From NCBI GenBank assembly GCA_023430885.1, contig JAEYYH010000023.1, positions 124,001 through 188,000 on the forward strand: a stretch of 64,000 bases of DNA, given 5' to 3'. The stretch is from Bacillota bacterium (GTDB taxonomy: Bacteria; Bacillota_I; Bacilli_A; RF39; UBA660). Below, in pieces: positions 52,570 to 61,777 of the stretch; the stretch's first letter is position 1; every line of letters begins with the position of its first letter. The notes under the pieces are model-generated. The model ran no database searches. It had not been told where the DNA came from and saw nothing but the letters and a program-made list of their open reading frames with translations. A program made the translations under genes and the position numbers.

Positions 52570-53289
52570 ATGAGATTAGCATTTTTTTCGGATATTCACG
52601 GGAATTTGCCAGCACTAGAAGCGATAATAGATGATATAAAAAGTGAAGATATAGACTATATAGTTTATATGGGAGATGCTATAGGCCTTGGTCCAAAGCC
52701 ATATGAATGTCTAAAAATGCTACTAGATAGCAATATTTATTTCAATTATGGCAATCATGAGCAATATGCACTAGAGGGAATAGAAAATTTCAAACTAGAA
52801 GGTATGGAGAAAGAACTTCTTCCACATCATTTATGGGTTAGAGAACAAGTTAAAGATATAATTGAAGAAATTTCAAATGATCCAAAAGTTGATGAAGATA
52901 TGCTTCTTAAATTTAATAAAAAGAAATTTTATTTGTGTCATTATGCAAATAAAAATGGTGTATTTTTAAGACCACGAATAGAGAATATAAATATAGATTA
53001 TTTAAAAGAAATCTTTGAAGAAAAGTATGATTATGTTTTTTATGGTCATAACCATGATCATTTATCTTTAAAATCGAATAAAACAGAATATATATGTTTA
53101 GGTTCAAGTGGTTGTGTAAAAGATGATAATACTTTTTATACTATTGTAAATATAGATAATAAGATAGAAATAAGTTTAAAAAATATAAAATATAATCGAA
53201 GTAAATTTATTGATGATTTTAATAATGCAGATTATCCATTTAAAGATCGTCTAGGTGAAATGTTTTTTGGAATAGATAATATATTATAA
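52570..53289 (+). CDS. Metallophosphoesterase (YfcE/diadenosine-type)
   Basis: ATG 52570 (MRLAFFSDIHGNLPALEAI) is chosen over an upstream in-frame ATG because GGAGA lies 7 bases before it and the fold starts here. DxH (SDIHGN), GDAIGLG, GNHEQ, CHYAN and GHNHDH give the five calcineurin-like metal motifs. Predicted phosphodiesterase; the substrate is unknown. The next gene starts 11 bases later. Confidence 0.9.
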   Translation: MRLAFFSDIHGNLPALEAIIDDIKSEDIDYIVYMGDAIGLGPKPYECLKMLLDSNIYFNYGNHEQYALEGIENFKLEGMEKELLPHHLWVREQVKDIIEEISNDPKVDEDMLLKFNKKKFYLCHYANKNGVFLRPRIENINIDYLKEIFEEKYDYVFYGHNHDHLSLKSNKTEYICLGSSGCVKDDNTFYTIVNIDNKIEISLKNIKYNRSKFIDDFNNADYPFKDRLGEMFFGIDNIL

Positions 53290-53300
53290 AGAGGTGAATT

Positions 53301-53618
53301 ATGGCGAGCTATAAAAAATTGGTAAGAGACTATATACCAGAAATTATTAAAAGTAATGGCGATGTTCCAATAACAAGAATATTAGATAATGAAGAATATT
53401 TAAACGAACTAAATAAGAAACTTTTAGAAGAAGTAAATGAGTATTTGGAATCAGGTTCGATTGAGGAATTAGCTGATATAGAAGAAGTTATAATAGGGAT
53501 ATTAGATTCTAAAAATAAAAGTCGTGAAGAACTTGAAAGAGTACGCCAAGAAAAAGTTAAAAAAAGAGGAGCATTTAAATCAAAGATATATTTAGAAGGT
53601 GTAAAAGGTGATAAGTAA
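53301..53618 (+). CDS. House-cleaning phosphoribosyl-ATP pyrophosphohydrolase-like protein
   Basis: 105 aa of the MazG-like all-alpha group: YKKLVRDYIPEIIKSNG, LLEEVNEYLESGSIEELADI (EEVNE and ELAD metal ligands) and RQEKVKKRGAFKSKI. The family is predicted to hydrolyse abnormal nucleotides. The name refers to similarity to HisE, but no histidine genes are near. In operon with the phosphoesterase before and the GDPD after it; the last two overlap by 11 bases. Confidence 0.88.
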   Translation: MASYKKLVRDYIPEIIKSNGDVPITRILDNEEYLNELNKKLLEEVNEYLESGSIEELADIEEVIIGILDSKNKSREELERVRQEKVKKRGAFKSKIYLEGVKGDK

Positions 53619-54324
53619 ATTGTCTTCTAATATGATTGCTCATAGAGGTTTACATAATAAAATAGTACCTGAAAACAGTTTAGAGGCTTTTAAAAAGTGT
53701 GTTGATAGGAATATACCATTTGAGTTCGATGTGCATTTATTAAAAGATGGAACAATAATTGTTTTTCATGATGATAATTTAAAAAGAATGACTGGCGTGG
53801 ATAAATATATTATGAACTGCGATTACAAAGATATTAGTGGCTTATATTTAAATAATTCACATGAGCGAATACCAACACTAGATGAAGTATTAGAACTAGT
53901 TAATGGTAATGTATTAATCGATATTGAACTTAAATTTGATCAAAAAAGATATTTGCTTGAAAAGGCTTTAATAAAAAGATTAAAAGAATACAAAGGTGAT
54001 TTTATATTAAAATCATTTGACTATAAAGCAGTTATGTACTTAAAAAAACACACAAATTATAATGTTGGTCTTCTCCTATATGATACAAACAAGCACAAGA
54101 AAGAAACTTTATGGATAGAAAGATTTGTTTTAAAGCACATTAATTTTTTAAAATTAGTTAATCCTGATTTTGTAGCTTGTGAACTAAGTATGTTTCCAAT
54201 GAAAAGAATAGCGGAGTATAGAAAAAAAGGTTATCCAGTTTATATTTGGACAATAAGAACTGATGAAGATTTGGAATATGCAAAAAAATATGGTGATTAT
54301 TACTTAGTGGAAAAAATTATATAA
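53608..54324 (+). CDS. Glycerophosphodiester phosphodiesterase
   Basis: GDPD fold: IAHRGLHNKIVPENSLEAF gives the HRG and PEN motifs, FEFDVHLLKDGTIIVFHDDN the E-x-D and HD residues, and IDIELKF the following Glu. It splits glycerophosphodiesters to glycerol phosphate and an alcohol. GTG 53608 (behind AGAAGG) is assumed; TTG 53620 or ATG 53632 are possible. Length about 230-238 aa is normal. Confidence 0.92.
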   Translation: MISKLSSNMIAHRGLHNKIVPENSLEAFKKCVDRNIPFEFDVHLLKDGTIIVFHDDNLKRMTGVDKYIMNCDYKDISGLYLNNSHERIPTLDEVLELVNGNVLIDIELKFDQKRYLLEKALIKRLKEYKGDFILKSFDYKAVMYLKKHTNYNVGLLLYDTNKHKKETLWIERFVLKHINFLKLVNPDFVACELSMFPMKRIAEYRKKGYPVYIWTIRTDEDLEYAKKYGDYYLVEKII

Positions 54325-54327
54325 AAT

Positions 54328-54350
54328 AAAAAGGACTTTGTCCTTTTTTA
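54328..54350. terminator. Bidirectional terminator
   Basis: AAAAAGGAC, loop TTT, GTCCTTTTT between convergent genes. Confidence 0.85.
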
Positions 54351-54773
54351 TATGCACTCAACGAATACATCTTGCAAACATTTAATACAGCATAAGCAAT
54401 TTAGATTTAGTGTGAAGAAAGAATTCGTTGCTACAAAAGGTTGTAACACATTGCTAGTTTGATCAGGATTTTCAGCAAGTACTCGGCATGTAGCACAATT
54501 ACCATCAAGTTTTTCTACACGAAATACTGGAGATGTAGTTTGTTCATCAAAATTTTTTGATATAGGCATTCTTAATGGTTCACTACAGCATCCACAAAGG
54601 TAAAAAGTAACTGGTCTTGTATTGCAAATGCAAGTTGAAGTACCACATCCTAAAAAACCTCTATCACAAGTATCTAAACAGCTGTCACTACAATCGGCAT
54701 TTTTTTGAAGTAGTAAAATAACTTCTAAGATTTCTGCCATGCATCTATTTCCGTTTTCATCATTATTACACAT
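54348..54773 (-). CDS. CotY/CotZ-like spore coat protein
   Basis: 141 aa, very Cys-rich, following the CotZ/ExsY layout: RCMAEILEVILLLQKNA at the start, then CDRGFLGCG, TTSPVFRVEKLDGNCATCRV and NLNCLCCIKCLQDVFVECI at the end. Such proteins form disulphide-linked lattices on the spore surface. Normal length, in contrast to the longer paralogue at 38626. Starts behind GGGGTGG. Confidence 0.9.
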   Translation of the reverse strand: MCNNDENGNRCMAEILEVILLLQKNADCSDSCLDTCDRGFLGCGTSTCICNTRPVTFYLCGCCSEPLRMPISKNFDEQTTSPVFRVEKLDGNCATCRVLAENPDQTSNVLQPFVATNSFFTLNLNCLCCIKCLQDVFVECI

Positions 54774-54896
54774 ATATAATCCACCCCTTCTATTTTCTAA
54801 TATAGCATATGTTTTATATGATAAAAGGGTGTAAATAAATAACCTATAATAATATCAAGAAAAAAATTAAAGCATATAATAAAATGAGGTGAATAT

Positions 54897-55352
54897 ATGT
54901 ATAAAATATATGTTGTTGAGTATGGAGACGATTTAAATAAAATAGCTAACAAGTTTTCTGTTTCAGTTGATATACTTGAAAAAATAAATGGTCCTATAGG
55001 TAGTTTAGTTCCAGGAATGCAAATAGTCGTTCCTAACAATGGCACTTTACCATTTACTACTTATATTGTTGCTAAGGGTGACAGTATATATGATATTGCC
55101 AGAAAAAACAATGTGAATTTTCATGATTTATTATTGGTTAATGCTCTAGAGGAAAATGATTATATTTATCCTGGTCAAGAATTATTAATTCCTAAATCAG
55201 GTTATGGTTTATATGTTACTGTAGACAATGACACGCTTAATGCTGTTTCAGCGAAATTAAGAATTAATGCAGAAGATATTATTTCACAAAATGGTGCATT
55301 ATATTTAATGCCAAATCAGTTAATAATTTACAAAAAAGAGAAAAGTATGTAA
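54897..55352 (+). CDS. Triple-LysM protein (SafA-like)
   Basis: 151 aa composed of three LysM units: VVEYGDDLNKIANKFSVS (1-45), YIVAKGDSIYDIARKNNVN (56-100) and a degenerate third (YVTVDNDTLNAVSAKLRIN). There is no signal peptide or catalytic domain, as in mother-cell-made spore proteins that bind cortex peptidoglycan. It is divergent from the CotZ-like gene, which supports a spore role. Confidence 0.85.
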   Translation: MYKIYVVEYGDDLNKIANKFSVSVDILEKINGPIGSLVPGMQIVVPNNGTLPFTTYIVAKGDSIYDIARKNNVNFHDLLLVNALEENDYIYPGQELLIPKSGYGLYVTVDNDTLNAVSAKLRINAEDIISQNGALYLMPNQLIIYKKEKSM

Positions 55353-55366
55353 AATCTCTTTTTTTT
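55332..55366 (+). terminator. Weak terminator after the LysM gene
   Basis: AAAAAAGAGA pairs with TCTCTTTTTT across a 13-base loop that includes the stop codon. Confidence 0.5.
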
Positions 55367-55402
55367 TATTACTAATTATTATATAATTTATATGGTGATA
55401 GT

Positions 55403-55864
55403 ATGGAAAAAATGTTAAAGTCTAAGACTTTTTTAATTGTAGTTGGTTTATTAATTATCTTTATAGCGGTAGGAATAAGTTTATTTTTTATATTTAATTC
55501 AAAACCGAAAACATATAAAGAAATAGATTTTAGTGAACTTAAAGAACTAATTGATAGTGGAGATAAATTCATTTTATTTATAGGTTCTAATTCTTGTAGC
55601 CATTGTACAGTATTTAAAGTTGCGGTAAATGAAGTTGTTTCTGATTATGGTGTTACAGTAAATTATATCGATGTTAGTAAGCTATCTGATGAAGATTATG
55701 CATATTTAAATTCTCGTTTATCTTTTTCAGCAACTCCAACAACTATTTTAATTGATAGTGGGGATGAAAAAGTTGAGGATAGAGTATTAACAAAAATAAG
55801 AGGATCTAAAAGTTCTAGCGAATTTGCTACTATACTTAAAAAATTTAAATTCATTGAAGAATAA
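55403..55864 (+). CDS. Membrane-anchored thioredoxin-like protein (CSHC)
   Basis: An N-terminal membrane helix (residues 8-30) is followed by a thioredoxin fold with LFIGSNSCSHCTVFK (redox C-x2-C) and FSATPTTILIDSG containing the cis-Pro. The orientation places the fold outside the cell. It starts behind GGTGATAGT and is separated from the AAA+ gene by only 11 bases, so the two are likely cotranscribed. Confidence 0.82.
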   Translation: MEKMLKSKTFLIVVGLLIIFIAVGISLFFIFNSKPKTYKEIDFSELKELIDSGDKFILFIGSNSCSHCTVFKVAVNEVVSDYGVTVNYIDVSKLSDEDYAYLNSRLSFSATPTTILIDSGDEKVEDRVLTKIRGSKSSSEFATILKKFKFIEE

Positions 55865-55875
55865 GGAGGTATATT

Positions 55876-56979
55876 ATGGATGATAAACATGAAATAATTT
55901 CATTTGATGATGAAATGTCCACTTCTAGTGAAGATTTGTCAACTGGAATTATTGATGTTCCTATGAAACAAGAAGTTTCTGACCAAGTTTTGCCTGAATA
56001 TAGTACCCCAATAACACAAAATGTTAGCAAAGAAGTTAGTATCGTTGGAATGTATAGTGAAGATTTAACTGCAAAAAAATATGTTACTAATCCTGCAATT
56101 GCAAGAGATAGTGAAATAAAGAAAATGATTATAGTTTTATTAACACCTGAAAAATCCGCTTTATTAGTTGGACATGCAGGTATAGGTAAAACTGCAATAG
56201 TTGAAGGGCTTGCATATTTGATTCAAAGAAATCAGGTGCCAGATGCTTTAAAAGGATATCGCATAATTAAAATTAATTCGACATCGCTATTAGGCAAAAT
56301 GACAGTAAATGGTAAAGAAGAAACAGTTGTAAGTTTACTTGTTTCGGAACTTAAAAAAATGCCGAAAACTATTTTATTTATTGATGAGGTTCATACTTTA
56401 ATTGGCGCTAGTAGTGCTGGACCAATGGATTTAGCAAATATTTTAAAACCAGCATTAGATCGTGGTGATGTTAAAGCTATTGGGGCAACAACAACGCAAG
56501 AATATAATATATATATAGTTAAAGATAGAGCGTTTTTAAGACGTTTTGATAAAATTGAGGTAGTTGAGCCAGATGTTGATACTACTGTAAAAATATTAGT
56601 CGGTTCACTTCCGAAAATTGAAAAACAGACAGGCGTTAAATTTAAATACAATGAGTATATTACTGAAAAAATGGTAAGGTCCATTGTAGATGCTACTTCA
56701 GAATTTAAAAGAGTTTATGGATTAGCGGCAATGTATCCAGATGTTTCGTTATCTGTTTTAACTCAAGCATTTTCAAATGCATTATTTCAAAACAAAAAAG
56801 AAGTAGATATATTAGATGTTTATAACGCTATCAAAAATAGTAAACGTATATACCCAGATAGTATTATAAAAGAACTTGCTGAATTTAGAGTTAAATATGA
56901 TGACATAGCAAAATCTGATAACATAATTTTGCCAGTCGTTAAAATCGAAGAAGTTCAAAACGCATATGATAGTTTTTAA
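55876..56979 (+). CDS. Clp-type AAA+ ATPase with a single D1-like module
   Basis: 367 aa. After an acidic, disordered N-terminus comes one AAA+ module: GHAGIGKTAIVEGLA (Walker A), ILFIDEVHTLIGAS (Walker B), AIGATTTQEY (sensor 1) and RAFLRRFDKIEVVEP (arginine finger), like ClpA/B/C D1. The D2 module, the N-domain repeats and the IGF ClpP loop are absent. It cannot be a normal Clp unfoldase. Flanked by two membrane thioredoxin-like genes, it may serve a dedicated envelope or spore process in this lineage (inference). Confidence 0.85.
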   Translation: MDDKHEIISFDDEMSTSSEDLSTGIIDVPMKQEVSDQVLPEYSTPITQNVSKEVSIVGMYSEDLTAKKYVTNPAIARDSEIKKMIIVLLTPEKSALLVGHAGIGKTAIVEGLAYLIQRNQVPDALKGYRIIKINSTSLLGKMTVNGKEETVVSLLVSELKKMPKTILFIDEVHTLIGASSAGPMDLANILKPALDRGDVKAIGATTTQEYNIYIVKDRAFLRRFDKIEVVEPDVDTTVKILVGSLPKIEKQTGVKFKYNEYITEKMVRSIVDATSEFKRVYGLAAMYPDVSLSVLTQAFSNALFQNKKEVDILDVYNAIKNSKRIYPDSIIKELAEFRVKYDDIAKSDNIILPVVKIEEVQNAYDSF

Positions 56980-56996
56980 AACTATCTTTTTTTTAA
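56968..56996 (+). terminator. Terminator after the AAA+ gene
   Basis: GATAGTTTT and AAAACTATC followed by a T8 run; the stop codon is in the loop. Confidence 0.7.
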
Positions 56997-57058
56997 TAAT
57001 AAGGTAGAAAAAGCTTAAAAAATGTGTTAAAATCTATTATAGAAGATATGGTGATAAT

Positions 57059-57580
57059 ATGAAAAAAAGAGAAATCCCTAAAAAAAACTATTTTATTTTA
57101 ATAGTAGTTATTGTGGCTGTTGTTGGCTTATGTTTTTATTTGACATCTTGGTATAAAACAATAGAAGAATATTATAAAACAAATTCTGTTATTTCTGAGG
57201 TTTTACCGGAAATAGAGACAGAAACATTTTCTAGTTTTTTACTAGATAATCCTGACATTGTTGTTTATATATCTTCTTCATCAGACAGTGGCGTTAAAAC
57301 ATTTGAAAAACAATTCAAAAAAATGATAGTTGATTATTCACTAAACTCTAATATTATTTATTTTGACATTGATAAAGATGTGAATGTAAATGGTTTAGAA
57401 ACATTAGTTAAGAATTTTATGAGTAAATCACTTAAAAAAGTTGCAAACATCCCAGTGCCAAATTTAATTCGCTTTGAAAATGGTGAGATAGTGGATATCT
57501 TATATATAAGAGACTCTTCTATAACTAAAAATGACGCAATTAAATTTTTGGAAAGAAATGAAGTTATAGAAAATGATTAA
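57059..57580 (+). CDS. Membrane-anchored thioredoxin-fold protein lacking the CxxC
   Basis: 173 aa with an N-terminal membrane helix (about 10-32), then a domain with VVYISSSSDSGVKTFEKQFK at the place of the redox loop, NIIYFDIDKDVNVNG, and VANIPVPNLIRFENGE near the cis-Pro position. No Cys is present, so it would be a redox-dead thioredoxin fold acting as a binding module. It overlaps trmL by 8 bases. Confidence 0.6.
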   Translation: MKKREIPKKNYFILIVVIVAVVGLCFYLTSWYKTIEEYYKTNSVISEVLPEIETETFSSFLLDNPDIVVYISSSSDSGVKTFEKQFKKMIVDYSLNSNIIYFDIDKDVNVNGLETLVKNFMSKSLKKVANIPVPNLIRFENGEIVDILYIRDSSITKNDAIKFLERNEVIEND

Positions 57581-58079
57581 TATTGTTTTATATGAACCTG
57601 AAATCCCACAAAATACAGGTAACATTATGCGAACATGTGCGGGTACAAACACAAAATTACATTTAATTAAGCCACTAGGTTTTAGTTTGGATGAAAATCA
57701 TTTAAAGCGTGCTGGTGTGAATTATATTGAAAATTGTGATTATAAGGTATATGAGAATTGGCCAGATTTTGTTTCGAAAAATAATGGAACCTTTTATTAT
57801 TTAACGAGATATGGGAAAAAACCCCATACTTCTTTTAATTATAGCGATTTGGATGAAGAAATTTATCTAATATTTGGAAAAGAGAGTACTGGGATACCAA
57901 AAGAAATTTTAAAAAAAGATTTAGATCACTGCATGAGAATTCCAATTAATGCTAACATTAGAGCCCTGAATTTATCTAATTGTGTAGCAATTATGCTTTA
58001 TGAGGTTCTTAGACAACAAGACTATCGTGATTTATTACGTACAGAACCTTTCAAAGGCGCAAACTATTTAAGTGAATAA
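57573..58079 (+). CDS. trmL: tRNA 2'-O-methyltransferase TrmL
   Basis: A SPOUT (knotted) methyltransferase of 168 aa: LYEPEIPQNTGNIMRTC (motif 1), IFGKESTGIPKEIL (motif 2) and RIPINANIRALNLSNCVAIM (motif 3). TrmL methylates the wobble ribose in tRNA-Leu. Full length; its start lies inside the upstream gene. Confidence 0.93.
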   Translation: MINIVLYEPEIPQNTGNIMRTCAGTNTKLHLIKPLGFSLDENHLKRAGVNYIENCDYKVYENWPDFVSKNNGTFYYLTRYGKKPHTSFNYSDLDEEIYLIFGKESTGIPKEILKKDLDHCMRIPINANIRALNLSNCVAIMLYEVLRQQDYRDLLRTEPFKGANYLSE

Positions 58080-58139
58080 AAAAATATTGTAAAAATATAT
58101 TATTAGTGATAATATATTATTAGAATAAGGAGGGTGTCA

Positions 58140-59111
58140 ATGGAGTTTATTATTGATAATTTAGTGTGGTTTATAGTGGGTGGAGTAGTTATCTTAATGA
58201 CTATTATTGGCTATTTCGCTGAAAAAACTGATTTTGGAAAGAATTTGTCTTCTAAAAATAATGAAGATGAGGAATTAGTTGAACCAAAAAAAGAGAAACA
58301 TGCTAAAAAAATAAAACCTACTAAAAAAGGAAAAGAAGCAGACTTAGTTGATAAAAAAGAAGAAATTTTGCAAAGTCAACCTGTTGAAGAACAATTATCA
58401 TCAGAATTACCAATACCAGTTATAAATGCAGCCCCTGTAGCTTTAGAAGAACAAAATGTAGAACCGGTAGCAATAGAACCAATTGAAACTACTGTTGTTA
58501 ATGATATTCCAACAGAAGTTAGTGCAAATCCAGCAACTTTAGAAGAACAGGAAGTACAACCGGTAACAATAGAACCTATAGAAAATGTTGATGTTGAAAA
58601 TATCCCAACAGAAATAAATAATGTACCAGTTATACAAGAAGCTGTTCCTGTGGATTTGCAATCTACTGCTATAGAAGATAACAATATAGAAATTCAACCT
58701 GCTTTAGAAGCAGAACCTATACCGCAGATCTTTTCAGAACCAGTAGCGGAAATTCCAACTATAGAAAACGTAGTTCCAGACGAATTACCTACTATTTCAG
58801 AAGAAGTGGATAATAATAATCCAACAGTTCAACTTAATAATGCTACTGAGGAGCCTATTGGTATGCCAATAGCATTACCAGATAGCATTAACCAAGAAAA
58901 CGATGCGCAACAGATGTCGGTAGTCGACGAAAAACCTGTAGTTATAACAGATGAAAAAGTTGTCCCATTTGATGAACTAGCTGGTAATATGGATGTATCT
59001 CCTATTGCTATAGAGCAAGGTATACCAGCACTTAATATGGAACTTCCTAATTTGGAAACGGTTGTTCAAGATAATGCACAATCAGAAGAAGAAGATATTT
59101 GGAAATTTTAA
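58140..59111 (+). CDS. Membrane-anchored Glu/Pro-rich repeat protein
   Basis: ATG 58140 sits 6 bases after AAGGAGGG; GTG 58134 overlaps it. One membrane helix (LVWFIVGGVVILMTIIGYF) is followed by a basic stretch KKEKHAKKIKPTKKGKEA and then about 250 acidic, proline-rich residues. These include repeats of the type LEEQxVxPVxIEPIE and xIPTEV. It is likely intrinsically disordered and cytoplasmic if the basic stretch stays inside. Function unknown. Confidence 0.75.
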   Translation: MEFIIDNLVWFIVGGVVILMTIIGYFAEKTDFGKNLSSKNNEDEELVEPKKEKHAKKIKPTKKGKEADLVDKKEEILQSQPVEEQLSSELPIPVINAAPVALEEQNVEPVAIEPIETTVVNDIPTEVSANPATLEEQEVQPVTIEPIENVDVENIPTEINNVPVIQEAVPVDLQSTAIEDNNIEIQPALEAEPIPQIFSEPVAEIPTIENVVPDELPTISEEVDNNNPTVQLNNATEEPIGMPIALPDSINQENDAQQMSVVDEKPVVITDEKVVPFDELAGNMDVSPIAIEQGIPALNMELPNLETVVQDNAQSEEEDIWKF

Positions 59112-59134
59112 AACTCAATTAATTTGAGTTTTTT
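59109..59134 (+). terminator. Rho-independent terminator
   Basis: AAAACTCAA, loop TTAA, TTTGAGTTTT, then T. Confidence 0.8.
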
Positions 59135-59213
59135 AATTGTATAAAATAAATCTATAAAAATAAAAAATTTTATGGTATAATCTATTATGTAGAAAATTGG
59201 ATGGAGGATATTT

Positions 59214-60041
59214 ATGACTATAGATACAATTATCGAATTAATAAAGAAATTTGCCGACGTTTTATTGGTTTGGTTAGTACTTTATTATATACTTAAAAAT
59301 TTAAGAAAAAATGTTAAAATGGTATTACTATTTAAGGGTATACTTATAGTGGTACTTTTAAAAATAATAAGTGACGTTTTAGACTTGGTAACTATTAGTT
59401 TTTTAATGGACTATGTTATTGAGTGGGGACCACTTGCTCTTATAATAATATTTCAACCAGAAATTAGAAATGTTTTGGAACAGCTTGGTCGTAGTCAACT
59501 TTTAGGAAGACATAAAGTTCTTACAGTTGATGAAAGAGAAAAAGTTGTTTATGAAATAGTTAATGCGGTTGAATATTTAAAGAAAACACGTATTGGAGCT
59601 TTAATTGTTATTGAAAGAGATAACAGTTTGCAAGATTATATTGAAAGATCAAAAAAATTATATGCTGATATAACAAGTGATTTGTTAATAGCAATATTCT
59701 TTCCTAATAATCCACTTCATGATGGTGGAGTTATTATCCAAGGTGATAAAATCACTAGTGCCGGTGCAGTATTCCCAACAAGCGACAGTTTAAAAATTAG
59801 CAAGCGTTTAGGAACACGCCACCGCGCTGCCCTAGGTATATCTGAAGAAATGGATTGTTTAGCTCTTGTTGTTTCTGAAGAAACAGGAAGAATATCCATT
59901 GCTATGGGAGGAGAACTATACTATAATTTAACTTTGGATGAGTTCAAACTAATGGTTTTAGAAGAATTAAGACCAAAGAAAGAGATAGTAGTTGATGATG
60001 AGGAGGATGCTGAAGATGAAAAAAATATTGAAAGCAATTAA
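59214..60041 (+). CDS. cdaA: Diadenylate cyclase CdaA
   Basis: Three N-terminal membrane helices, then the DAC domain with the DGA-type motif as NPLHDGGVIIQ and the RHR motif GTRHRAALGISE. It makes cyclic di-AMP from two ATP, controlling potassium and turgor. At 275 aa it has the normal length, with an acidic tail. It overlaps the cdaR gene, as in most Bacillota. Expressed from TATGGTATAAT upstream. Confidence 0.95.
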   Translation: MTIDTIIELIKKFADVLLVWLVLYYILKNLRKNVKMVLLFKGILIVVLLKIISDVLDLVTISFLMDYVIEWGPLALIIIFQPEIRNVLEQLGRSQLLGRHKVLTVDEREKVVYEIVNAVEYLKKTRIGALIVIERDNSLQDYIERSKKLYADITSDLLIAIFFPNNPLHDGGVIIQGDKITSAGAVFPTSDSLKISKRLGTRHRAALGISEEMDCLALVVSEETGRISIAMGGELYYNLTLDEFKLMVLEELRPKKEIVVDDEEDAEDEKNIESN

Positions 60042-61371
60042 AAACTTTTTCATAACTATTTGGAAATTTATAGATCGTAATATTATCCTACCATTAACTA
60101 AACTTGTATTAAAGATTACAGGTAAATTTGATAGATCAGGCAAATTTTTTGAAAACTGGTTGTCAAAAAGAAACACATTATTATTTATATCATTATTTTT
60201 GGCAGTATTTGCTTTTATTGCAATAGACCAGAAGATAGTAACATTTTCGAAAAATAGCGCTGAAGTTCTAAGGTCTTTACCAGTAACTGCTATTTACAAT
60301 GAAGAAGCATATGTTGTAGAAGGGTTGCCTGAGACAGTAGATATAACTTTAATAGGTAGTAAAACAGATTTGTTTATTGCTAAACAAATGTCGTCTTATG
60401 ATGTAACAGTTGATTTAACTGGACTTAAGCCAGGTCAGCACAAAGTAACAATTAAATACAATCAAGCCTTAACTGATCTTGAATATATGGTTAATCCAAC
60501 AACTGTAAATGTAACAATCTACGATAAAGTTTCACAAACTAAGAGTTTAGCGGTTGATGTTTTAAATAAAGACAAGCTTGATTCTAAATTAGTAATCAGT
60601 GATACTTCAATTGAAAGTGATAAAGTAATCATTAAAGGTACTGAACAACAACTTAAACAAGTTGCTACAGTAAAAGCATTATTTGATGTAGAAAGTTTAG
60701 TTTCACAAGAAGTTGGAACATTTACTGTTAAGGATGTTCCATTAAAAGCATATGATTCAGCTGGAAATGTTGTTGATGTAGAAATAGTACCAAGTAAAAT
60801 CGATGTTACTGTAACTATTACTTCTCCAAGCAAAGAAGTTCCAATTAAAATTGTCCCAACAGGCAATGTGGCATTCGGAAAAGCAATCAGCAGTTTAGAA
60901 GCTAGTGTTGCAAAAGTTACTGTGTATGGTGACCAGGAAACTTTAGATGGATTAAATTATATTTCTTTAGATGTTGATGTTACAGATTTAAAAGCTAATA
61001 AAGAATATAAATTAGATCTAACCAAACCTGTAGGAATTACATATATGTCTGTTAATAATGTTACTGTAACTATTGCTTTAGGTACAGTGTCTGAAAGAGA
61101 TATAACTGGAGTTAGAGTGGTAACTAGAAATTTAGCAAGCGGCTATTCAGTTAGTGCTACTAGTGAATCTAGTGCAACTGTAACTGTAAATTTAAAAGGT
61201 GTTGCATCTGTAATTGATAAAATTAGTTCAGATGATATAGTGGCTTATGTTGACTTGACTGGATTAACAGAAGGTACTCATGAAGTAGAAGTGTCAATTG
61301 AGGGTTCTGATTCAAAAGTACAATATTTGTCTAAAACAAAAAAAGTAACATTAACTATAACAAAACAATAA
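60016..61371 (+). CDS. cdaR: CdaR/YbbR-domain regulator of CdaA
   Basis: ATG 60016 is chosen because AGGAGG (60001-60006) lies 9 bases before it; earlier in-frame ATGs precede that site. It has a membrane helix (TLLFISLFLAVFAFIAI) followed by four YbbR domains with repeats of the VDLTGLKPGxHxV type. The extracellular YbbR region interacts with CdaA in the membrane and modulates its activity. The operon order cdaA-cdaR lacks glmM in this window. Confidence 0.92.
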   Translation: MKKILKAIKNFFITIWKFIDRNIILPLTKLVLKITGKFDRSGKFFENWLSKRNTLLFISLFLAVFAFIAIDQKIVTFSKNSAEVLRSLPVTAIYNEEAYVVEGLPETVDITLIGSKTDLFIAKQMSSYDVTVDLTGLKPGQHKVTIKYNQALTDLEYMVNPTTVNVTIYDKVSQTKSLAVDVLNKDKLDSKLVISDTSIESDKVIIKGTEQQLKQVATVKALFDVESLVSQEVGTFTVKDVPLKAYDSAGNVVDVEIVPSKIDVTVTITSPSKEVPIKIVPTGNVAFGKAISSLEASVAKVTVYGDQETLDGLNYISLDVDVTDLKANKEYKLDLTKPVGITYMSVNNVTVTIALGTVSERDITGVRVVTRNLASGYSVSATSESSATVTVNLKGVASVIDKISSDDIVAYVDLTGLTEGTHEVEVSIEGSDSKVQYLSKTKKVTLTITKQ

Positions 61372-61397
61372 AAGGAATCTATAGATTCCTTTTTTTA
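61370..61397. terminator. Bidirectional terminator
   Basis: AAAAGGAATCT, loop AT, AGATTCCTTTT between convergent cdaR and DUF378. Confidence 0.85.
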
Positions 61398-61595
61398 TTC
61401 TGGTTTTATATGATTAAATAGTATCCAAATATTAAATAGCCCGGATACTCCAACTAACATATATATAATTTTTGCAAATAAAGTTCCTTCTCCAAATATC
61501 ATATCGACTAAATTGAAATCAAAGAAACCTATAAGTCCCCAGTTTACAGCTCCAATTATTGTCACTACCAAAAAAATTTTCTGCGCCGTTTCCAT
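61395..61595 (-). CDS. DUF378 small membrane protein
   Basis: 66 aa with two membrane helices and the DUF378 pattern IIGAVNWGLIGFFDFNLV and YMLVGVSGLFNIW. The family is common in Bacillota and often spore-associated, but its function is unknown. Starts behind AAAGGAGA. The 182-bp region beyond it is very AT-rich and holds no other gene. Confidence 0.92.
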   Translation of the reverse strand: METAQKIFLVVTIIGAVNWGLIGFFDFNLVDMIFGEGTLFAKIIYMLVGVSGLFNIWILFNHIKPE

Positions 61596-61777
61596 AAAAA
61601 TCTCCTTTCTTCTTTTATTTTGCCAAAAAATGTTTATTTTATTCCTTTTTAATATTACTAATAGTTTTTACATTAATATTTTTTGAAATAAAAAGCAAAA
61701 TATTCCTTTAAATATTAATATTTCGAATATTTCTTTTTTATACCCATATAATTAAATGAAAACAAAGGAGTGAGTGA

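Noticed and set aside
59992..60015. Upstream start for cdaR (MMMRRML)
   Set aside because: These codons lie before or within the AGGAGG site; ATG 60016 has proper spacing.
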